Part shown: one piece after another, positions 1 to 8,634 of the stretch | Layout: every line of letters starts with the position of its first letter | Position numbering within the stretch: the stretch's first letter is position 1 | Assembly (NCBI RefSeq): GCF_014652635.1 | Contig: NZ_BMZE01000003.1 | Location: 434,001-498,000 of the forward strand | Direction: 5' to 3' | DNA: 64,000 nt | Source of the DNA: Devosia pacifica | GTDB lineage: Bacteria; Pseudomonadota; Alphaproteobacteria; Rhizobiales; Devosiaceae | Notes under the pieces: generated by a model | What the model was told of the DNA's origin: nothing | What the model saw: only the letters and a program-made list of their open reading frames with translations | Databases searched by the model: none | Made by a program: the position numbers and the translations under genes

Positions 1-352
1 CGGCGCAGTACGCTACAAGGTTGAAGGGGCGCCGCAGATTGTCGGCCTCTGTCATTGCGCCGAGTGCCGCAAGGAGACAGGTAGCGCGTTTCTTCACTAT
101 GCCGACTGGCCGATGGATCGATTTTCCGTCGAAGGCCGCTATGAGACCTACGACGGCCGGAGTTTCTGTCCCCGATGCGGTGGGACGCTGTTTCATCTCA
201 GCGAGGAAGAGAGCCGGGCAGAGATTGCAATCGCCTCGCTTGATGCGGCGCCGAGCGCCTTTACCCCGCACCGCGAAGGCTGGATCAAGCGTCGGGAAAG
301 CTGGCTGACCGCTTGTCCAGAAGCAGAGCAGTTCAAGGAAGATCCCGTCTGA
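1..352 (+). CDS. GFA-family (glutathione-dependent formaldehyde-activating/CENP-V domain) protein, 5' truncated
   Basis: The reading frame is open from base 2 and has no start inside the window, so the gene begins upstream. The translation shows the zinc-ligand pattern of the GFA fold: CHCAEC early on and a CPRCG pair further along, followed by a conserved LFHLSEEE-like strand. Family members are small (about 110-150 residues), so only a short amino-terminal piece is missing. Known GFA proteins include glutathione-dependent formaldehyde-activating enzyme, but most bacterial homologues have no proven substrate, so no reaction is assigned. It ends 51 bases before rmuC on the same strand. Confidence 0.8.
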   Translation, partial: GAVRYKVEGAPQIVGLCHCAECRKETGSAFLHYADWPMDRFSVEGRYETYDGRSFCPRCGGTLFHLSEEESRAEIAIASLDAAPSAFTPHREGWIKRRESWLTACPEAEQFKEDPV

Positions 353-403
353 CCCACCAGAACATTAGGTGAACTGGTTTAGCGAATCGTCTAGTGTTGG
401 CAG

Positions 404-1825
404 ATGGATACCGTTTTGTTCATCGCTGGCGGCACACCAATCACCTTGGGCCTCGCGCTCATGGCCGGCTGCATCCTGCTTTTTCTTGTTGCCTGCGGGG
501 TCTTAATCCAGACCATCAGGGCGAATGCCCGCCAGTCTGTTGCTGCCGCGGAAGCCTATACACAAAGGCTGCGGGAAAGCTTTGATGAACGCCTGGCGGA
601 ACGCGATGCACGCATCCAGGATCTCGACGCCCAACTCTATCGCCAGCGCGAGGCCAATTCCGACCTGATGGCCGAGGCCGCAGGGCTGAAAGCGCGAATG
701 GGCGAGCAGACCCGCCAATACGAACTGAGCCTCAAGCGCTTCGAGGGCGCCCGCCAGCAGATGACCGATGAGTTCAAAGCGGTTGCCGGAGATATTCTCA
801 AGAGCCAGAGCGAAACCTTCTCGCGCCAGAACCGCGAGCAGGTTGACGTTCTGCTCAAGCCTTTGCGCGAGAAGATCGTCGAATTCCAGACCGGAATGGT
901 GGCGGACCGCTCGGCAATGCGTGAGCAGATCCGCGCGCTTGCAGAGAGCAATCTGCAAATCACCACTGAGGCCAACAACCTCACCCGCGCGCTCAAGGGA
1001 AACTCACAGACCCAGGGGGCCTGGGGCGAGATGATCCTGTCGAGCATTCTCGAGCGATCTGGCCTGCGAGAGGGCGAGCAATACCTGACCCAGCAGACCC
1101 ATAGCGGCGATGACCGCGCGCGGCTCCGCACCGACATCGAGATCCTGATGCCGAATGCCGACCGTATCGTCATCGACTCCAAAGTCTCCCTGACCGGCTT
1201 TGAGGCCTATGTAAACTGCGAGGACGAGGAGGAGCGTGCCCGCCATCTGCAGGCGCATCTGACGTCCATCCGCACCCACATCAAGACGCTTGGCGAGAAG
1301 GATTATCATCGTCACGCGCGCAGCAGCCTCGACTATGTGTTGATGTTCGTGCCGATCGAATCCGCGCTATCGGCGGCAGTCAATGCCGACAGCAGCTTGT
1401 TCGAATACGCCATGGGACGCGGCGTGATGCTGACGACGCCAACGACACTGATGACGATCCTGCGGACAGTGCGCAACATCTGGGACATCGAGAAGCGGCA
1501 CCAGAATGCCGAGGAGATCGCGGAACGCGCCGGCAGCCTCTATGACAAGGTTGTGGGGTTTGTCGGCAATCTCGACAAGCTGGGAACGCATCTCGACCGC
1601 GCTCAGCAAAGCTTCGGCGAAGCCAAGACTCAGCTTACCTCGGGACGCGGCAACGTAATGCGCCAGGTGGAAATGTTGAGGGAGCTCGGTGCCAAGACGG
1701 GCAAGCAGATGCCAAGTGGCTGGGAAAGCTCGGAGGTCGAGCCGCGCTCAATCGGGCAGCGCGAGACGGGCATGCTGAACTTCGATGAAGAAGAGACTGC
1801 GCCGCAGCGCCTGGCAGGCGAGTGA
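404..1825 (+). CDS. rmuC: DNA recombination protein RmuC
   Basis: This 473-residue protein has one amino-terminal membrane segment (about residues 8-38), a long charged coiled coil (about 40-160) and then the RmuC domain, recognisable from GAWGEMILSSILE (near residue 205) and VIDSKVSL (near 255). RmuC proteins are predicted nucleases that limit recombination at DNA inversions; the domain is related to restriction-endonuclease folds. Length and architecture are normal for alphaproteobacteria. The start is the first ATG of the frame and leaves the membrane anchor intact. The stop codon directly abuts the stop of the convergent DUF2945 gene, so there is no room for a terminator between them. Confidence 0.93.
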   Translation: MDTVLFIAGGTPITLGLALMAGCILLFLVACGVLIQTIRANARQSVAAAEAYTQRLRESFDERLAERDARIQDLDAQLYRQREANSDLMAEAAGLKARMGEQTRQYELSLKRFEGARQQMTDEFKAVAGDILKSQSETFSRQNREQVDVLLKPLREKIVEFQTGMVADRSAMREQIRALAESNLQITTEANNLTRALKGNSQTQGAWGEMILSSILERSGLREGEQYLTQQTHSGDDRARLRTDIEILMPNADRIVIDSKVSLTGFEAYVNCEDEEERARHLQAHLTSIRTHIKTLGEKDYHRHARSSLDYVLMFVPIESALSAAVNADSSLFEYAMGRGVMLTTPTTLMTILRTVRNIWDIEKRHQNAEEIAERAGSLYDKVVGFVGNLDKLGTHLDRAQQSFGEAKTQLTSGRGNVMRQVEMLRELGAKTGKQMPSGWESSEVEPRSIGQRETGMLNFDEEETAPQRLAGE

Positions 1826-2065
1826 TCAGGCTTTCTTGAGTTCCGTGTGGCTCTTGAGCACACGGTCGCCATCGTCCTGCTCAATCAGGTAGGCGGGATC
1901 ATCCTCGGTCGCGTTACGGGTGATCTCTTTGCCCTTGATGGTGCGGGTGACCTTATCGGTGAAGTGATCCACCACTTTGCCGGTGCCCTCACCCTGCCCC
2001 ACGACCAGCTGACCTTGGAGTTCTTGGCGTATTTGTGCGTCATTCATGCCTCCTGCAAGCGCCAT
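1826..2065 (-). CDS. Small DUF2945 (HVA1/TUDOR-like) protein
   Basis: A 79-residue protein whose body (GQGEGTGKVVDHFTDKVTRTIKGKEITRNATEDDPAYLIEQDDGDRVLKS, read in pieces) matches the DUF2945 or hypervirulence-associated TUDOR-domain pattern: a G-x-G-K-V strand, K-G-x-x-I-x-R-N, then D-P-A-Y-x-I and a final K-x-x-x-E-L. The biochemical role of this family is unknown. The start is unsure: an inner ATG at 2047 gives 73 residues but its AGGAGG lies only one base upstream, which is too close, while the outer ATG at 2065 has no clear ribosome binding site. It is transcribed away from the acidic protein gene at 2151. Confidence 0.65.
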   Translation of the reverse strand: MALAGGMNDAQIRQELQGQLVVGQGEGTGKVVDHFTDKVTRTIKGKEITRNATEDDPAYLIEQDDGDRVLKSHTELKKA

Positions 2066-2150
2066 CTAAACGCCGGTGCACAACGGCTGTTCCCGATCTC
2101 ACAGAAACCGAGTGGCTCACACGGCGTTATGCAGCCAAAGGAGTTTGACC

Positions 2151-2642
2151 ATGAGCAATCCCACTCAACACCGTGGCTCGATCCTGCCGCAGGACACCGA
2201 TTTCGACAGTGGCGCCGATCAGCCAGGCATCGCGCAACCGATCAGCCAGACCGAGATCGAAGACTTGATGTATACCGACGCGCGTCCGGTCGAAGATCGT
2301 CTGGCGCGGCTCCGCGAGATGCGTGAGGAGGCTGCAGCCCGGGTGCACGCTGACCTCGGCGAGCAGGATGCGCGCGATCTGACCGATGAAATCGATGCAG
2401 CAATCGAGACGCTTTCGCGCGATGAGCAGTTTGCCGACGACAATGACGACCTTGCGGGGCTCGATCCGGCCTATGAGGCTGACCCGGCAGATCACCTCGA
2501 TACGCTGTCGCCCGACGACGACGAAGCGCGAGACGCCATAGAGGGTGACGAGGCAAGCGAGGAGGAGCGCGAAGCCTCCTATGAGGAAGACCTGGAATCG
2601 CTCGATGATGCCGTTCTTAACGAGCACCACCGAAAGAGCTAG
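2151..2642 (+). CDS. Hypothetical acidic protein
   Basis: A 163-residue protein not recognised as a named family. It is strongly acidic, with Asp/Glu-rich stretches through its second half (DDNDDL, SPDDDEARD, EEEREASYEED), no Cys, no signal peptide and no membrane segment, so a cytoplasmic, partly disordered protein is likely. The start at 2151 is supported by AAGGAG seven bases upstream; the frame stays open back to 2076 but that extension is basic and lacks a ribosome binding site. It is divergent from the DUF2945 gene and convergent with recR, 12 bases away. Confidence 0.7.
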   Translation: MSNPTQHRGSILPQDTDFDSGADQPGIAQPISQTEIEDLMYTDARPVEDRLARLREMREEAAARVHADLGEQDARDLTDEIDAAIETLSRDEQFADDNDDLAGLDPAYEADPADHLDTLSPDDDEARDAIEGDEASEEEREASYEEDLESLDDAVLNEHHRKS

Positions 2643-2654
2643 GCGGCAAGGCCC

Positions 2655-3254
2655 TCAAAGTGCAGTGCGCGCCTTGAGGGCCTGGCTCAACGTGCCTTCA
2701 TCGAGATAATCAAGTTCACCGCCGACCGGCACGCCGTGTGCGAGGCGGGTAATCTTGATACCGCTCGGTCCGAGACGGTCAGTGATGTAATGCGCTGTCG
2801 TCTGACCTTCGACCGTGGCGTTGACAGCGAGCACCACCTCCTGGAACTCAGGCGCGCGCGCGATTAGCTCATCAAGCAAAAGCTCTTCCGGCCCAATACC
2901 ATCAAGCGGCGAAAGCACGCCGCCAAGAACGTGATAGCGGACTGCTCCGACGCCTGCCCGTTCCAGAGCCCAAAGATCGGCGACATCCTCGACGACAACC
3001 AGAATGCCGGTCTCGCCTCGGCGCGGGTCGGAACAGATGGCGCAGGGAGATCGGGTATCAACATTGCCGCAGACCTCGCAGGTGCGCACAGCCTCAACGG
3101 CGCGATCTAGCGCTGCCGAAAGCGGTATCATCAGCTGCTCTTTTTTCTTGATCAGCTGCAGTACTGCGCGCCGAGCCGAGCGTGGCCCGAGCCCCGGAAG
3201 GCGGGCCAGCAACTGGATCAGCTGATCAATCTCGGGACCGCCCGAACTCGCCAC
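2655..3254 (-). CDS. recR: Recombination mediator protein RecR
   Basis: A 199-residue RecR of normal length. It shows the helix-hairpin-helix region ([14 protein letters not shown], about residues 16-29), a four-cysteine zinc finger (CEVCG and CAIC, about 59-76) and the Toprim domain ([15 protein letters not shown], with the conserved acidic residues). RecR works with RecF/RecO to load RecA on gapped single-stranded DNA. The start is GTG. It is the last gene of the dnaX-ybaB-recR operon, 14 bases after ybaB, an arrangement kept across most bacteria. Confidence 0.97.
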   Translation of the reverse strand: MASSGGPEIDQLIQLLARLPGLGPRSARRAVLQLIKKKEQLMIPLSAALDRAVEAVRTCEVCGNVDTRSPCAICSDPRRGETGILVVVEDVADLWALERAGVGAVRYHVLGGVLSPLDGIGPEELLLDELIARAPEFQEVVLAVNATVEGQTTAHYITDRLGPSGIKITRLAHGVPVGGELDYLDEGTLSQALKARTAL

Positions 3255-3268
3255 GAGCTTGCTGCCTG

Positions 3269-3592
3269 CTAGAACGGCAGGTTCATGCCGGGGGGAATCG
3301 GAAGGCCCGATGTCAATTCACCCATGCGCTCCTGCATCTCTTTTTCCGCCTTCGACTTGGCGTCGTTATGCGCGGCGATGATGAGATCCTCGAGCACCTC
3401 GACCTCATCCTCCTTGAAAAGCGATGGGTCGATCTTGAGGCCCTTCATCTCGCCCTTGCCGGACAGTGAAACGTTGACCAGACCGCCGCCGGCACTACCT
3501 TCGATGACCATTTCCGCCAGCTCGGCCTGCAGGGCTTCCATCTTGCCCTTCATCTCGCTGGCGGCCTTCATCATTCCCATGATGTCTTTCAT
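3269..3592 (-). CDS. ybaB: YbaB/EbfC family nucleoid-associated protein
   Basis: A 107-residue protein with the full YbaB/EbfC pattern: an amino-terminal helix rich in Met and Lys ([16 protein letters not shown]), the strand [25 protein letters not shown], then DPSLF and [15 protein letters not shown]. Members form tweezer-like dimers that bind DNA with little sequence preference. Its ATG overlaps the dnaX stop (ATGA at 3589-3592), so it is translationally coupled to dnaX, and recR follows closely. Confidence 0.95.
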   Translation of the reverse strand: MKDIMGMMKAASEMKGKMEALQAELAEMVIEGSAGGGLVNVSLSGKGEMKGLKIDPSLFKEDEVEVLEDLIIAAHNDAKSKAEKEMQERMGELTSGLPIPPGMNLPF

Positions 3593-5361
3593 TCGTCGTC
3601 CTCTTCAGGCTCTGGTGGCATGGTCTCTGCCACATCTGGTGTCGGGTCTGTGTCGCGCACGGTTACGTTCACGAGCTTGGCCCCCGGAAACGTCTCGAGG
3701 ATCGCGCGGACCAGCGGATCTTCGCCGGCAGCGTCACGCGCCTCTTCGCGCTTTTGCTCGGCCTGCTCGCGCAGTGTTGGTCCCGCAGGCGCCTTTGATG
3801 ACACCATGACCAACCAGCGTTCGCCAGTCCATTGTTGCAGCCGCGCCGACAGCGTCGAGATGATACCGGGGTCGGCGCCATCGCGCAGCGCAACCTCGAT
3901 TCGTCCATGACTAAACGTCACGGGCCGCATATCGGCCTCGAGCGCATGCTTGACAAGAAGGTCCCGCTTTGCGCCGGCCAGCGCCACAAGCTCGCTATAG
4001 CTTTCAACGCGTGAGAAGGCCTGCGGCTCTTTCGGTTGAGGCTGCGCAACAGCCACGGATTGCGTCTCGGGATCCGGCGCCGGCTGGCGCATGGCCTGCC
4101 CCCCACCGCGCGATTGCGGGCGTGAGAGAGCGTTCGGGGGTGAGCTTGTTCCGGCTGCAGGTGGAGCCGGCGTTTCGACCGGCGCCTCGATCGCCTCGGG
4201 CTGGCTCGTCAGCTTTGCGATCACTTCGTCCGGCCCGGGCAGGTCCGCAGCGTAGGCCAGACGAATGAGCACCATTTCGGCGGCCTGCAAAGCGTTTCCG
4301 GCCCGCGCCACCTCGTCAAAGCCCTTGAACAGGATCTGCCAGGCGCGCGAAAGCGCCCGCATTGCGAGGGCACCGGCAAGATCACTGCCGCGCTGGCGCT
4401 CGTCGGGTGTCAACGCCATGTCGTCGGCGGTTGCCGGCACGACCTTGATGCGCGTCACAAGATGAGTGAAATCGGCGAGATCAGCGATCAGTGTTTGTGG
4501 GTCTGCGCCCGCGTCGTAGAGTTCGCGCACGATGGTCAGTGCTTCGGCCACTTGACCGCCAAGCACCGCCTCGAACAGATCGATGGTGCGCGCCCGATCT
4601 CCGAGCCCCAGCATGGCCTTCACGGTATCAGCAACGATCGTACCGCTGCCGTGAGCGATTGCCTGATCGAGCAGCGAAAGGCTGTCACGCACCGAACCTT
4701 CGCCGGCGCGCACGATCATTGCGAGAGCCTCGGGCTCGGCGCTGACACCCTCGCGCTCCAACAGCCCGTTGAGGTAATCCGTCATCACTTCGGCGCCGAC
4801 CCGCCGCAGATCGAATCGCTGGCAGCGCGACAGGATGGTAACGGGCACCTTGCGGATTTCGGTCGTGGCGAAGATGAACTTGACGTAAGGCGGCGGCTCC
4901 TCGAGCGTTTTCAGCAGCCCGTTGAAGGCTGCCGTCGAGAGCATATGCACCTCGTCGATGATGTAGACCTTATAAGGCGCCGAGACCGGGCCATAACGGA
5001 CAGAATCGATGATCTCGCGGATGTCGTTGATGCCGGTATTGGAGGCGGCATCCATTTCGACGACGTCGACGTGCCGCCCTTCAATGATGGCCCGGCAATG
5101 TTCACCCTCGCGTTCGAGGTTCAGGGTTGGGTGACGACCGCTCTCATCTTCATAGTTGAAGGCACGCGCCAGGATACGCGCGGTCGTGGTCTTGCCGACG
5201 CCGCGGACCCCGGTGAGAATGAAGGCATGGTGGATGCGGTTCTGCTTGAACGCATTGCCAAGCGTTCTCACCATCGCATCCTGACCGATCAGGGTGGAGA
5301 AATCGACCGGGCGGTACTTTCGAGCGAGCACCACATAGGGCGCGGGTGCAGCGTCAGCCAT
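3589..5361 (-). CDS. dnaX: DNA polymerase III subunit gamma/tau
   Basis: A 590-residue clamp-loader ATPase. Domain I has Walker [10 protein letters not shown] (about residues 51-59), the DEVH box IIDEVHML and the sensor SRC motif LSRCQRFDL; domains II-III follow, then a Pro/Ala-rich linker (about 395-450) and a carboxy-terminal tau region that would contact the polymerase and DnaB. The zinc-binding cysteines of enterobacterial DnaX are reduced to a single Cys (EHCRAI), as in rhizobial homologues. I saw no A-rich slippery heptamer, so a separate gamma form by frameshift is not indicated. The SRP RNA gene lies upstream on the same strand and ybaB-recR downstream. Confidence 0.96.
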   Translation of the reverse strand: MADAAPAPYVVLARKYRPVDFSTLIGQDAMVRTLGNAFKQNRIHHAFILTGVRGVGKTTTARILARAFNYEDESGRHPTLNLEREGEHCRAIIEGRHVDVVEMDAASNTGINDIREIIDSVRYGPVSAPYKVYIIDEVHMLSTAAFNGLLKTLEEPPPYVKFIFATTEIRKVPVTILSRCQRFDLRRVGAEVMTDYLNGLLEREGVSAEPEALAMIVRAGEGSVRDSLSLLDQAIAHGSGTIVADTVKAMLGLGDRARTIDLFEAVLGGQVAEALTIVRELYDAGADPQTLIADLADFTHLVTRIKVVPATADDMALTPDERQRGSDLAGALAMRALSRAWQILFKGFDEVARAGNALQAAEMVLIRLAYAADLPGPDEVIAKLTSQPEAIEAPVETPAPPAAGTSSPPNALSRPQSRGGGQAMRQPAPDPETQSVAVAQPQPKEPQAFSRVESYSELVALAGAKRDLLVKHALEADMRPVTFSHGRIEVALRDGADPGIISTLSARLQQWTGERWLVMVSSKAPAGPTLREQAEQKREEARDAAGEDPLVRAILETFPGAKLVNVTVRDTDPTPDVAETMPPEPEEDDE

Positions 5362-5427
5362 CCTGCCCTTTCAACCCTCGTCTTTTGGAAAACCCGCCTT
5401 GCGCCATAAGGCCATCATAGGCTGTAG

Positions 5428-5524
5428 AAGGAGGCTGGCAACGACCCGTGAAGGTCTCGTTGGGGCTGCTTCCTTCCGGACCTGACCCAGTTGGCGAGGA
5501 ACACGTCCGCACCAACCTCCCGAA
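5428..5524 (-). ncRNA. ffs: Signal recognition particle RNA, small bacterial (4.5S) type
   Basis: On the reverse strand this stretch carries the near-invariant apical loop and asymmetric internal loop of bacterial 4.5S RNA, GGTCAGGTCCGGAAGGAAGC followed by AGCC, and its ends can pair (GGGAGGTTGG with CCAGCCTCC), giving a single hairpin of about 97 nt. It binds Ffh for co-translational membrane targeting. Placement just upstream of dnaX is usual for alphaproteobacteria. Exact ends are inferred from the terminal stem and could shift by a few bases. Confidence 0.92.
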
Positions 5525-5528
5525 CCCT

Positions 5529-5556
5529 ATTTGACCCATGCGATTTGAGATTTCAA
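5529..5556 (-). promoter_or_regulatory. Probable sigma-70 type promoter of the SRP RNA
   Basis: Read on the reverse strand there is TTGAAA (5556-5551), a 16-base spacer and TCAAAT (5534-5529). The expected start, six to seven bases further, falls at about 5522, the 5' end predicted independently from SRP RNA folding. The element sits directly after the pheA stop. Confidence 0.5.
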
Positions 5557-5562
5557 GGGGCG

Positions 5563-6393
5563 CTATTTCGGCTCCGCCGCGCGATAGACGCCGAGCAGGC
5601 GGAACTTGTCGGTGAAGAAGCCCAGCTCCTCGAAGGCATTCTGCACGCTGACATCGTCGGGATGGCCTTCGATATCTGCGTAAAACTGTGTGGCAGTAAA
5701 GCTGCCATCGACCATGTAACTTTCAAGCTTAGTCATGTTGACGCCATTGGTGGCGAAACCGCCCATGGCCTTGTAGAGCGCCGCCGGAACGTTGCGGACC
5801 CGGAAAATAAAAGTTGACTTGATGCGCCCGTCATTGCGGGCGGCCTGGCGCGGCTCGCGCGACAAGACGAGAAAGCGCGTCGTGTTGTGGTCGGCATCCT
5901 CGATGTTCTCGGCCAGCACATCGAGCCCGTAGATTTCGGCGGCGAAGCGCGATGCGATTGCAGCGATTTTCGGGTCGTTGCGCTCGGCGATCTCGCGTGC
6001 TGAGCCCGCGGTGTCGACACCATTAATGGTGCGCAGGCCGCGCTCCTGAATGAATTTGCGGCACTGCCCAAGCGCGACCGACAGGGACTGGACCGCCTCG
6101 ATCTCGTCAAGCGAAGCACCCTTTACGCCGAGCAGGTTCATCTCGACGCGCAGATATGTCTCATCAATAATGTGAAGGCCGCTTTCGGGAAGCAGGTGGT
6201 GAATATCGGTAATCCGCCCGTAAAGCGAGTTTTCGACAGGCACCACCGCCAAGTCGGCGCGGCCAGACTGCACCGCATGAATCGTTTCCTCGAACGTGAC
6301 GCACGGGAGAAACTCGCGGTCCGAAAACAGGTTATTCGATGCGGCGTGGCTGAAGGCGCCGGGCTCGCCCTGGAAAGCGACAGGTAAAGACAT
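5563..6393 (-). CDS. pheA: Prephenate dehydratase
   Basis: A 276-residue monofunctional prephenate dehydratase, converting prephenate to phenylpyruvate for phenylalanine synthesis. The catalytic domain (about residues 1-180) has FQGEPGAFSH, VPVENSLYGRI and the catalytic triplet region HNTTRF. The ACT regulatory domain follows (about 195-272: FRVRNVPAALYKAMGGFATNGVNMTKLESYM, then FYADIEGHPDD). There is no chorismate mutase domain, as expected in alphaproteobacteria. It has its own 270-base upstream region; the SRP RNA promoter lies just downstream. Confidence 0.96.
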   Translation of the reverse strand: MSLPVAFQGEPGAFSHAASNNLFSDREFLPCVTFEETIHAVQSGRADLAVVPVENSLYGRITDIHHLLPESGLHIIDETYLRVEMNLLGVKGASLDEIEAVQSLSVALGQCRKFIQERGLRTINGVDTAGSAREIAERNDPKIAAIASRFAAEIYGLDVLAENIEDADHNTTRFLVLSREPRQAARNDGRIKSTFIFRVRNVPAALYKAMGGFATNGVNMTKLESYMVDGSFTATQFYADIEGHPDDVSVQNAFEELGFFTDKFRLLGVYRAAEPK

Positions 6394-6664
6394 TGGTTCG
6401 TTCCGTTGGTCGGCGGCGGCACGCAGAAGCGCGCCGCAAGGAGCAGGGTTGTCATGACGCCGTGGCGATACGGAGTCAATCGCGCGCTTTATTGCCCGTA
6501 TTCTCGGGGGAATTGTCGCACCCGGGGTCTGCGCGGTTGCGCGGCAAAATGCTTGCGACTATCTTCCGCCGTCACCGGGCCCGGGTTGCGACAATTGTTG
6601 TTGCGGGATAGGGACGGTGCGGGGATGACGCCCAAGGCAGTTTGGGGACTGGCAGAGAGACCAA
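6394..6664. other. Intergenic region between divergent pheA and the cytochrome c gene
   Basis: These 271 bases separate two divergently transcribed genes and must hold both promoters. I found no convincing -35/-10 pair, no regulator palindrome and no open frame with coding character. There are GC-rich patches, including a GGGCCCGGG run near 6577, that could fold. Confidence 0.4.
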
Positions 6665-7612
6665 ATGAATTCTTTTGAGCTGAACAAGATCATGGGCGCC
6701 GTGCTGGGGACGCTGCTCTTCGTCATGGGCATAGGCTTTCTGGCCGAGGCGATCTACCACCCGATCGAGGATCGTGGACCTGGCTACGAGCTTCCCGAGC
6801 CTGAAGTCGGTGAAGGTATGGCAGCAGCCGAACCTGAACCCGAAGTGCCGTTGCCGAACCTGCTCGCAAATGCCAGCGCCGAAGCCGGCGAAGGTGCTGC
6901 GCGCAAGTGCGTTTCCTGCCACACGTTCGAAGAGGGCGGCGCCAACAAGACCGGGCCGGGCCTTTACGACGTCGTCGGTCGCCCGATTGCAAGCCACGAA
7001 GGGTATGCCTATTCCGAAGCTCTTCTTGCGCACAGCGAAGAAGACTGGACGTACGAGCACCTGTTCGACTTCCTGCATGGCCCGCAGAACTTCGCACCGG
7101 GCTCCAAGATGCCGCTGGCGGTTCCGCGCCCTGAAGAGCGCGCCGACATTCTCGCCTACCTGCAGACACTCTCTGCAAATCCGGTTCCGTTCCCTGAACC
7201 TGTCGAAGTGAGTGCGGACGAAGAGGTGACCGAAGCCGACGAAGCGGCAGCGGCCGAGCCAGTTCCAGAGGGCGACGAAGTGGCCGAGCCGGTTGGCGAA
7301 GCCCCGGCGCCAGAGCAGGTCATCGAGACGCCGACCACGCTGCCATCTGATGACGCCATCGAAGGGATGCCGACGAGCGGAGGAAACCCGACGATCGAAG
7401 AGACACAGACTCCAGACGCTTCGGGCGAGACTGACGCGACCGCAAGCGAGACGGAAGTAGCTCCGGCTGACGAAGGCTCTGCCCCGACGACGAACGCAGC
7501 CGACGAAGAAGGCGCTGCCGAGGCCCCGGTCGATGATACCGACGCCGAAGCGCCTGTCGAGGAGAGTGCGCCTGTTGAAGAGCCTGAAGCAGACCAGCCT
7601 GTGGCTCAGTAG
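6665..7612 (+). CDS. cycM: Membrane-anchored class I cytochrome c (CycM-like) with long acidic tail
   Basis: A 315-residue protein. An uncleaved amino-terminal anchor (about residues 8-30) is followed by a short Pro/Glu linker and a class I cytochrome c domain with one haem site, CVSCH (residues 82-86), and the distal ligand in SKMPLAV (Met149). This matches the CycM/cytochrome c552 type that carries electrons in aerobic respiration of rhizobia. The last roughly 140 residues are a low-complexity tail rich in Glu, Ala, Pro and Thr, unlike the short tail of typical CycM. It is followed by a strong terminator hairpin. The haem domain is certain; the exact partner oxidase is inferred. Confidence 0.88.
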   Translation: MNSFELNKIMGAVLGTLLFVMGIGFLAEAIYHPIEDRGPGYELPEPEVGEGMAAAEPEPEVPLPNLLANASAEAGEGAARKCVSCHTFEEGGANKTGPGLYDVVGRPIASHEGYAYSEALLAHSEEDWTYEHLFDFLHGPQNFAPGSKMPLAVPRPEERADILAYLQTLSANPVPFPEPVEVSADEEVTEADEAAAAEPVPEGDEVAEPVGEAPAPEQVIETPTTLPSDDAIEGMPTSGGNPTIEETQTPDASGETDATASETEVAPADEGSAPTTNAADEEGAAEAPVDDTDAEAPVEESAPVEEPEADQPVAQ

Positions 7613-7643
7613 AGCAGATGCTCCGCTATCACTAGATCAGTTC

Positions 7644-7669
7644 GGGCCGCGCGAGAGCGCGGCCCTTTT
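7644..7669 (+). terminator. Intrinsic terminator after the cytochrome c gene
   Basis: A perfect nine-base GC stem, GGGCCGCGC (7644-7652) pairing with GCGCGGCCC (7657-7665) around a GAGA tetraloop, followed by TTTT. It lies 31 bases after the cytochrome stop and ends only about 20 bases before the ghrA-type start. Confidence 0.85.
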
Positions 7670-7689
7670 CCTTTCGGGAGGAGGCAATC

Positions 7690-8628
7690 GTGCTCTTGCT
7701 GCACCTGAGCGATGTCGATGAAGCAAGCTGGGCCGAGCGTTTTCGGCGCGCCCTAGGCGACTATCCGGTCGTTCGACGCGGCGATCGGTTCGATCCGGCG
7801 GATGTGCGCTACATCTTCGTGTGGAAGCCGAAACAAGAGGCGTTCGACAATCTGGGCAATCTCAAAGCAATCCTGTCGCTTGGCGCCGGGGTTGACGCAT
7901 TGCTGCAGCATCCCGGCCTGCCCGACGCCCCGATCGTCCGGTTTGTGGATGAAGACCTAACCCAGCGCATGAGCGACTATGTGATCGCACATGTGACTAT
8001 GCACCATCGTCGCTTTTCGCGGTTCCAGCAGGACCAGAAAGCGCGTCGCTGGACACAATACTATCCTCCTGCCGCCTCTGAGACCACCGTGGGCATTCTG
8101 GGACTGGGCGTACTCGGCCAGGATGCGGCAAAAAAGCTGAAAGGGCTGGGGTTTACCGTGCGCGGCTGGAGCCGCAGCGCCAAACAGCTCGACGGCGTTG
8201 AATGCTATAGTGGCGAAAGCCGATTTATCGACTTTCTCAATGGCACGGACATCCTCGTCAATCTGCTGCCGCTGACCCCCGAGACCACCGGCATCCTGAA
8301 TTACGAGACCTTCCTTCAGCTTCGCCGCGACGGCCTTGATGGTGGCCCGGTGATCATCAATGCGGCGCGCGGGCGCCACCAGAAGGAGGCCGACATCGTG
8401 AGGGCCCTTAAAGACGGGACGCTTGGCGCAGCAAGTCTCGATGTATTCGAGGTGGAGCCGCTTCCTGAGGACAGCCCGCTGTGGCAGATCGAGACCTGCT
8501 ACATCACACCGCACATTGCCGCCATTTCAAGCGAACGCACTGGCGTTGAGTATTTCTCGCGCATCATTCGTCAACACGAGGACGGCGCGCCGCTGATCAA
8601 CGTCGTGGACCGCACGCGTGGCTATTGA
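7690..8628 (+). CDS. ghrA: Glyoxylate/hydroxypyruvate reductase A
   Basis: A 312-residue D-2-hydroxyacid dehydrogenase of the GhrA subgroup, which reduces glyoxylate and hydroxypyruvate with NADPH. The Rossmann motif is GILGLGVLGQ (about residues 136-145), and the catalytic residues are in NAARGRHQ (Arg), DVFEVEPLP (Glu) and TPHIAA (His). The start is GTG, with a strong GGAGGAGG about seven bases upstream. The gene follows the cytochrome terminator almost directly, so its transcript must start upstream of, or read through, that hairpin. It converges on the MarR-GNAT gene with six bases between the two stops. Confidence 0.92.
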   Translation: MLLLHLSDVDEASWAERFRRALGDYPVVRRGDRFDPADVRYIFVWKPKQEAFDNLGNLKAILSLGAGVDALLQHPGLPDAPIVRFVDEDLTQRMSDYVIAHVTMHHRRFSRFQQDQKARRWTQYYPPAASETTVGILGLGVLGQDAAKKLKGLGFTVRGWSRSAKQLDGVECYSGESRFIDFLNGTDILVNLLPLTPETTGILNYETFLQLRRDGLDGGPVIINAARGRHQKEADIVRALKDGTLGAASLDVFEVEPLPEDSPLWQIETCYITPHIAAISSERTGVEYFSRIIRQHEDGAPLINVVDRTRGY

Positions 8629-8634
8629 TGACGG

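Noticed and set aside
5700..5760. PheA ACT domain with ESYM in place of the common ESRP motif, considered as an inactivating change
   Set aside because: From memory, alphaproteobacterial PheA proteins often have this kind of variant, so it is not unusual here.
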